64,000 nt of DNA from an uncultured Alphaproteobacteria bacterium. GTDB lineage: Bacteria > Pseudomonadota > Alphaproteobacteria > Methylaequorales > Methylaequoraceae. Under the pieces are notes generated by a model, which saw only the letters and a program-made list of their open reading frames with translations, was not told where the DNA came from and searched no databases. Shown piece by piece: positions 58,964-64,000 of this stretch (its first letter is position 1; every line of letters starts with the position of its first letter). Location: the NCBI GenBank assembly GCA_902563505.1, contig CACEXK010000001.1:221711-285710 (forward strand), given 5' to 3'. Position numbers and translations under genes: made by a program.

Positions 58964-61618
58964 CTAGATTGCTCCAAAAACAATCTCTGATCCAGTTAAA
59001 TTATCATTATTAAAATTTTCTAATTTTGCAACAAATGTAAGCTCATTTGTACTTACCCCATATCCTTCTGACAAGTCATCCCACATCCAAATAGCACTAT
59101 TCGTGCCATCTCCAACTATAAATAAATGTTCTAAACCATCATTCCCAACTGCCTTTGTAAATTTTATTTGCCTTACAACTTCAGATCTAAAACTCTTGGA
59201 AAGATAATCATCTACATTTTCTGTAAAATTGAAGATGTATGGAAGCTCATTACTATTTGAACTACTGTTATACACGAGCCTATCTGTATTATTATGTGTG
59301 TAAAAATGTGTTCTGGTAACTGAATATTGAGATGTTGGAACATCAAATGGATAGTTTATTTGTAAAATATCAGAAACTGTAAAGTCCTTGATTGTGTCAC
59401 CAAAAGCATTGCTCCCATTTATATAAAAAGTATCATTACCTCCTCCTCCGGTTAACTCATTAGTTCCTGTATTTCCAATTAAAATATTTGCTAGGTCGTT
59501 TCCTATAGCATTGATATCTGAACTTCCAGTTAAAGTTAAATTTTCAACATTCGCTGACAAAGTGTAAGAAACTGATGATTGAGCACTATCCGTTCCGGAA
59601 TTTGAGTTTTCATTTATTACATCACCTACATTATCTATCACATATGTATCGTCTCCAAATCCACCATTAAGTGTATCTGCACCTATTCCACCGTCCAAAG
59701 TATCATTTCCAAGTAAACCATGTATAGTATCATCACTAATTGTCCCAGTTAGATTATCATTATTGCTAGTTCCAACTATTCCTTCTAGAACTGGTGTATT
59801 ATTACTAGCAGGTAAAAAATTAGAATAAAGGGATGGATCATCAAAGAAAAATTCTTGAACTAAGATTTCAGGTTCAGCGTAATCATCTATCAAATTTGCC
59901 GAACCTGGACCAAAAGCTGGTCCCATCATCGGCCCACCCAACATATTCATTGGGCCCGAACCAAAAACCGGTCCCATCGGTCCACCTAGCATATCCATAG
60001 GGCCCGATCCAAAAGCCGGTCCCATCGGTCCACCCAGCATATCCATTGGACCTGGACCAAAAGCCGGTCCCATCGGTCCACTCATAGGACCCCCTATTAA
60101 ATCAACCGGCCCCATACCTGGTATTTGTGAACCCGCTAAACCAGGACCACCACCAAAAGGATCCATACCTCCTGGCATAGGCATAGGCATACCCATATTC
60201 CCCAGTGGAGCGTTTACCGGACCATCTAAAGGTCCACTACCCGGACCAAAATCTCCTGGACCTTCAGGTATTGGTCCATCAAAACCACCTGCTGCTGCTG
60301 CTTCAGCCATCGCTTGTTCAGGGCTAGCACCAGCTGCCATAGCTGTATCAAAAGCCTCTCTTGCTGCAACCTGTTCTTCAGAAGGACCTTCTTCACCACT
60401 TGGTGGAAGTGGTTCTTCACCAGCACCCGGAGGAGCTTCTTCAGCTGGTCCCCCTTCACCTTCAGCAAGAGGCTCTCCATCCGGTCCAACCGGTGGACCC
60501 TCTTCTCCTTCTAATCCTTCTTCACCTTCTGGAGGACCCTCTCCTTCCGGTGGACCCTCGCCTTCCAATCCTTCTTCTCCTTCCGCCGGACCCTCACCCT
60601 CTTCCGGTGCCGCTTCTTCCGATGCCGCTTCCTCTTCTGAAGCTTCTTCCTCCGCAGCCTCTTCTTGAACTTGTTGTTCTTGTTGTTGTTCTTGTGGCGG
60701 TGGTGGTGGCTGTGGCGTGGGAGCTACAACCGGAGTTGGAGGTAAAACATTCAAAGCAGCACCATAATTGGCTTGAATCTGTGCCGCACTTAAAATAATC
60801 GGCGGCGGTGGCGGTGCCGTAAAACTTGATACAGTTGTTGTTGCACCTACTTGCGCCAATATCTGCGTACCCCCGTCATTACTAATCGATATCTGTCCAA
60901 CTCCACCATCAGAATCTTGTAATAAAGTAAACGCATTCTCATTACCCTCAACCGCTGCCTTACCCGCAACCGTTGTTCCCCTTATGCCGCAAGTTACCAC
61001 TGGAGTTTCTAAAGTCATTGCATCAGGTCCTACTTTTGCTATTTCACCACTTATGAAACTAAACGCACCTTCAACCATGTTAACTTTCATACTGCCAGTT
61101 CCCGTTGCCGGGTCGTAAACCAACTCATCTAAAACCATCTTGCCACCCTCAGACAAAGAAAGTGTCGTCTTATCTAAAAATACTAAACCAACCGCTCCTG
61201 AACCAACCGTCTCAATCGTATCTCCTTGGAACACCGGATCACCCGTATTTAAATCAAAAACATTGCCATCTAAACGCGTGGCCTTAACCGTACCTGTAAC
61301 GCTAGATACTTCCCCAATCGACAAGGCACCATCACCCGCAGCTTGTGCGTATTGTCCCGGTGCCATCGGACCCGCAAGTGCTTTTAGCAATGTTCCTTTA
61401 AATAATAAACCGTTCTCGGTTTGAATCGACGGTAAATCAAAATTGGTAAAGTAATCAATAAATAAAACCTGTTCACCTTCCGGTGAAGTCGCAATCAAAT
61501 CACTTTGCGTCCTAGAAAAATCAGCCTTGGGCAACCAAGATGGTGCTCCATCAATTGAAGAACCAGAAATTGAAAAGAAAAATTTTTTATTATTAGAATA
61601 CCATAAATTTTTTAGCAT
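58964..61618 (-). CDS. FecR-domain RTX repeat surface protein 1
   Basis: This 884-aa protein has no classical signal peptide. A FecR-like domain spans about 95-235 (GEVSSVTGTVKATRLDGNVF; LETPVVTCGIRGTTVAGKAA). A Pro/Gln/Glu-rich stretch (about 295-415; EEGLEGEGPPEGEGPPEG) and one G-A-S-P-E-Q-A repeat near 423 follow. Then come GPMGPAFGPGPMDMLG-type repeats (about 500-575), RTX nonapeptides (GLLGNDTLDGGIGADTLNGG, near 634) and a C-terminal tail typical of type I secretion (FNNDNLTGSE). RTX repeats bind calcium outside the cell. Its exporter genes follow directly downstream. It shares about 1.56 kb with the next paralogue. Confidence 0.9.
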   Translation of the reverse strand: MLKNLWYSNNKKFFFSISGSSIDGAPSWLPKADFSRTQSDLIATSPEGEQVLFIDYFTNFDLPSIQTENGLLFKGTLLKALAGPMAPGQYAQAAGDGALSIGEVSSVTGTVKATRLDGNVFDLNTGDPVFQGDTIETVGSGAVGLVFLDKTTLSLSEGGKMVLDELVYDPATGTGSMKVNMVEGAFSFISGEIAKVGPDAMTLETPVVTCGIRGTTVAGKAAVEGNENAFTLLQDSDGGVGQISISNDGGTQILAQVGATTTVSSFTAPPPPPIILSAAQIQANYGAALNVLPPTPVVAPTPQPPPPPQEQQQEQQVQEEAAEEEASEEEAASEEAAPEEGEGPAEGEEGLEGEGPPEGEGPPEGEEGLEGEEGPPVGPDGEPLAEGEGGPAEEAPPGAGEEPLPPSGEEGPSEEQVAAREAFDTAMAAGASPEQAMAEAAAAGGFDGPIPEGPGDFGPGSGPLDGPVNAPLGNMGMPMPMPGGMDPFGGGPGLAGSQIPGMGPVDLIGGPMSGPMGPAFGPGPMDMLGGPMGPAFGSGPMDMLGGPMGPVFGSGPMNMLGGPMMGPAFGPGSANLIDDYAEPEILVQEFFFDDPSLYSNFLPASNNTPVLEGIVGTSNNDNLTGTISDDTIHGLLGNDTLDGGIGADTLNGGFGDDTYVIDNVGDVINENSNSGTDSAQSSVSYTLSANVENLTLTGSSDINAIGNDLANILIGNTGTNELTGGGGNDTFYINGSNAFGDTIKDFTVSDILQINYPFDVPTSQYSVTRTHFYTHNNTDRLVYNSSSNSNELPYIFNFTENVDDYLSKSFRSEVVRQIKFTKAVGNDGLEHLFIVGDGTNSAIWMWDDLSEGYGVSTNELTFVAKLENFNNDNLTGSEIVFGAI
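59901..61459 (-). repeat. Near-identical 1.56-kb direct repeat, copy 1
   Basis: This stretch matches 62442-64000 at a constant offset of 2541 bp. By eye I find one mismatch in the first 1.18 kb (59901-61080) but about 14 in the last 380 bp. The window edge cuts the second copy, so the true length is unknown. The homology ends abruptly at the GPAFGPGS codons. Confidence 0.92.
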
Positions 61619-61645
61619 GTGGGTAAAATATACTATATATAGTCA

Positions 61646-64000
61646 TCACACACCAGAGATGGTTTCATATACAAGTTCACTTCCATTCAATGAATCATTA
61701 TTGAAGCCATTTAATAATACTACTGGATAAAGTTCATCACTAGAAATTATTCCTGACTTGTCATGATCTTCCCAGTGCCAGACAAATGTACTTGCTCCAT
61801 CTCCAAGAGCCAAATTAAAATTTTCTTCTGTTGAAAGCCCAGTAGTACCAGTACTCGGAATTATACCAAAACTACTTAAATAAGAAGCTACTTCTGGTGC
61901 AGTATCAAGAATTGATGCACTGGCATTATGAGTAAAATTAAAAAGTAATGGTAATTCATTAGAATGATTAGCAATATTGTATGTTGAACCGTGCTCAGCA
62001 GCAACCTCTTGGATGGTTTTACGGGCATAAGTACTCGTTGGAGCAGACTCTACAACTATTTTATCATTATCACCAGAATTTCTAAAATCTGTTATTGTAT
62101 CCTGATGATTTAATGCAAGATTTCCAGTTTTATAGTAAAATTTGTCATCGCCTTCACGTCCCTTCATTATATCACTTCCAGGACCACCTAAAATTACATC
62201 ATTTCCTGTTCCACCCGCCAAGGTATCATCACCACTCAACCCTTTTAATATCCAATTATTTGATGAATTATCTTTGTCGATAGTATCATTATTATTCGTT
62301 CCCATTTCAGTCAAAAAATTATTGGTTTCTGATGATTCTTCCGGAGGTTGTTGATTTTTCTTAAAATCATCATATAAACTTGGGTCTTCAAAAAAATAGT
62401 TCTCCATTGGAGGTTCTTCATAATAATTACCTAAACCCATTGAACCTGGACCAAAAGCTGGTCCCATCATCGGCCCACCCAACATATTCATTGGGCCCGA
62501 ACCAAAAACCGGTCCCATCGGTCCACCTAGCATATCCATAGGGCCCGATCCAAAAGCCGGTCCCATCGGTCCACCTAGCATATCCATTGGACCTGGACCA
62601 AAAGCCGGTCCCATCGGTCCACTCATAGGACCCCCTATTAAATCAACCGGCCCCATACCTGGTATTTGTGAACCCGCTAAACCAGGACCACCACCAAAAG
62701 GATCCATACCTCCTGGCATAGGCATAGGCATACCCATATTCCCCAGTGGAGCGTTTACCGGACCATCTAAAGGTCCACTACCCGGACCAAAATCTCCTGG
62801 ACCTTCAGGTATTGGTCCATCAAAACCACCTGCTGCTGCTGCTTCAGCCATCGCTTGTTCAGGGCTAGCACCAGCTGCCATAGCTGTATCAAAAGCCTCT
62901 CTTGCTGCAACCTGTTCTTCAGAAGGACCTTCTTCACCACTTGGTGGAAGTGGTTCTTCACCAGCACCCGGAGGAGCTTCTTCAGCTGGTCCCCCTTCAC
63001 CTTCAGCAAGAGGCTCTCCATCCGGTCCAACCGGTGGACCCTCTTCTCCTTCTAATCCTTCTTCACCTTCTGGAGGACCCTCTCCTTCCGGTGGACCCTC
63101 GCCTTCCAATCCTTCTTCTCCTTCCGCCGGACCCTCACCCTCTTCCGGTGCCGCTTCTTCCGATGCCGCTTCCTCTTCTGAAGCTTCTTCCTCCGCAGCC
63201 TCTTCTTGAACTTGTTGTTCTTGTTGTTGTTCTTGTGGCGGTGGTGGTGGCTGTGGCGTGGGAGCTACAACCGGAGTTGGAGGTAAAACATTCAAAGCAG
63301 CACCATAATTGGCTTGAATCTGTGCCGCACTTAAAATAATCGGCGGCGGTGGCGGTGCCGTAAAACTTGATACAGTTGTTGTTGCACCTACTTGCGCCAA
63401 TATCTGCGTACCCCCGTCATTACTAATCGATATCTGTCCAACTCCACCATCAGAATCTTGTAATAAAGTAAACGCATTCTCATTACCCTCAACCGCTGCC
63501 TTACCCGCAACCGTTGTTCCCCTTATGCCGCAAGTTACCACTGGAGTTTCTAAAGTCATTGCATCAGGTCCTACTTTTGCTATTTCACCACTTATGAAAC
63601 TAAACGCACCTTCAACCATATCCACTGCCATACTGCCAGTTCCCGTTGCCGGGTCGTAAACCAACTCATCTAAAACCATCTTGCCACCTTCAGACAAGGA
63701 AAGTGTCGTCTTATCTAAAAACACCAAACCAACCGCTCCTGAACCAACCGTCTCAATCGTATCTCCTTGGAACACCGGATCACCAGTATTTAAATCAAAA
63801 ACATTGCCATCTAAACGCGTGGCCTTAACCGTTCCTGTAACGCTAGATACTTCCCCAATCGACAAGGCACCATCACCCGCAGCTTGCGCGTATTGTCCCG
63901 GTGCCATCGGACCCGCAAGTGCTTTTAGCAATGTTCCTTTAAATAATAAACCGTTATCAGTTTGAATCGACGGTAAATCAAAATTGGTAAAGTAATCAAT
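61646..64000 (-). CDS. FecR-domain RTX repeat surface protein 2 (5' end outside window)
   Basis: At least 784 residues are encoded; the frame is open beyond the ATG at 63931 to the window edge, and the residues there match the paralogue (IDYFTNFDLPSIQT), so the true start lies outside. FecR, Glu/Pro-rich, GASPEQA and GPMG-repeat regions are nearly identical to protein 1. The C-terminus after GPAFGPGS is different: RTX repeats GLSGDDTLAGGTGNDVILGG and GREGDDKFYYKTG, then a tail (GFNNDSLNGSELVYE) that keeps the W-x-W-x-D...EL...FNND.L.GSE pattern of protein 1. It lies 27 bp upstream of protein 1. Confidence 0.9.
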   Translation of the reverse strand: MDYFTNFDLPSIQTDNGLLFKGTLLKALAGPMAPGQYAQAAGDGALSIGEVSSVTGTVKATRLDGNVFDLNTGDPVFQGDTIETVGSGAVGLVFLDKTTLSLSEGGKMVLDELVYDPATGTGSMAVDMVEGAFSFISGEIAKVGPDAMTLETPVVTCGIRGTTVAGKAAVEGNENAFTLLQDSDGGVGQISISNDGGTQILAQVGATTTVSSFTAPPPPPIILSAAQIQANYGAALNVLPPTPVVAPTPQPPPPPQEQQQEQQVQEEAAEEEASEEEAASEEAAPEEGEGPAEGEEGLEGEGPPEGEGPPEGEEGLEGEEGPPVGPDGEPLAEGEGGPAEEAPPGAGEEPLPPSGEEGPSEEQVAAREAFDTAMAAGASPEQAMAEAAAAGGFDGPIPEGPGDFGPGSGPLDGPVNAPLGNMGMPMPMPGGMDPFGGGPGLAGSQIPGMGPVDLIGGPMSGPMGPAFGPGPMDMLGGPMGPAFGSGPMDMLGGPMGPVFGSGPMNMLGGPMMGPAFGPGSMGLGNYYEEPPMENYFFEDPSLYDDFKKNQQPPEESSETNNFLTEMGTNNNDTIDKDNSSNNWILKGLSGDDTLAGGTGNDVILGGPGSDIMKGREGDDKFYYKTGNLALNHQDTITDFRNSGDNDKIVVESAPTSTYARKTIQEVAAEHGSTYNIANHSNELPLLFNFTHNASASILDTAPEVASYLSSFGIIPSTGTTGLSTEENFNLALGDGASTFVWHWEDHDKSGIISSDELYPVVLLNGFNNDSLNGSELVYETISGV
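62442..64000 (-). repeat. Near-identical 1.56-kb direct repeat, copy 2 (cut by window edge)
   Basis: This is the partner of 59901-61459, covering the FecR, Glu/Pro-rich and GPMG-repeat coding regions of the second paralogue. Such a repeat is a substrate for recombination between the two genes and for assembly collapse. Confidence 0.92.

Noticed and set aside
60226..63339. Long plus-strand and alternative minus-strand frames within the two FecR/RTX genes
   Set aside because: They occur identically in both copies because of the DNA duplication and reflect repetitive coding sequence, not extra genes.

Overview
The window is AT-rich DNA (roughly 30% GC by eye, with a clearly GC-richer stretch at the right end) from a Gram-negative, most likely marine, alphaproteobacterium. 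The basis is the alphaproteobacterial type of Zur box, an AcuI-type reductase, TonB-dependent and TolC-family outer-membrane proteins, a late cobalamin cobT-cobS-cobC unit, an antenna-less photolyase-like protein and a phage-type 2OG oxygenase. The lineage is an inference; no rRNA gene is present.

Left part (1-16.6 kb). A truncated glycosyltransferase-like gene, cysQ and acuI precede tRNA-Ser(UGA) at 3308-3397. The 3' end of this tRNA recurs at 10146, 10610 and, degenerate, at 16474, twice with long flanking homology. This looks like a serial integration hot spot that has lost its integrase. The first interval holds a restriction-modification and defence cassette: a 73-aa protein, a GHKL ATPase, two unrecognised proteins, a cytosine methyltransferase with an N-terminal ribbon-helix-helix-like domain, and an NgoFVII-like phospholipase-D-fold endonuclease. 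The interval before the last copy holds cobC/cobS/cobT, a COG0523 GTPase, a methyltransferase and a 2OG oxygenase.

Middle (16.6-44 kb). A zinc-homeostasis neighbourhood is tied together by three nearly identical 15-bp Zur-box candidates, in front of the COG0523 GTPase, a ZnuD-like receptor operon and zur itself. A LolD/FtsX-like ABC pair with a His-rich repeat, a DUF3299 protein and a CDF-family protein lie nearby without a visible Zur box. Also here are a DoxX protein, an NDH-2 with a C-terminal cyclic-nucleotide-binding-like domain, an LldP-family permease, a DMSO-reductase-family enzyme, the photolyase-like protein, a putative metal exporter, an IsdG-like monooxygenase, an HDAC-like hydrolase, an M32 carboxypeptidase, and tRNA-Arg and tRNA-Pro genes.

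Right part (44-64 kb). This is the most striking region. A type I secretion locus reads rightward: a TolC-like protein, a Gly/Pro/Asp-repeat protein, a T1SS ABC transporter, an HlyD adaptor fused to an N-terminal cyclic-nucleotide-binding domain, a CHASE2 adenylate/guanylate cyclase, two small cyclic-nucleotide-binding proteins, a DUF1538 membrane protein and two P-II-like proteins. A convergent leftward set encodes two very large FecR/RTX paralogues, a second T1SS ABC transporter and a second HlyD adaptor. The paralogues share about 1.56 kb of nearly identical DNA but have different C-terminal RTX tails. The layout suggests that secretion of repeat-rich, calcium-binding surface proteins is controlled by a cyclic nucleotide made in the same operon. 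A G-x-S-P-x-E-A helical repeat links the repeat protein, both FecR/RTX proteins and a distant orphan at 34.1-34.8 kb.
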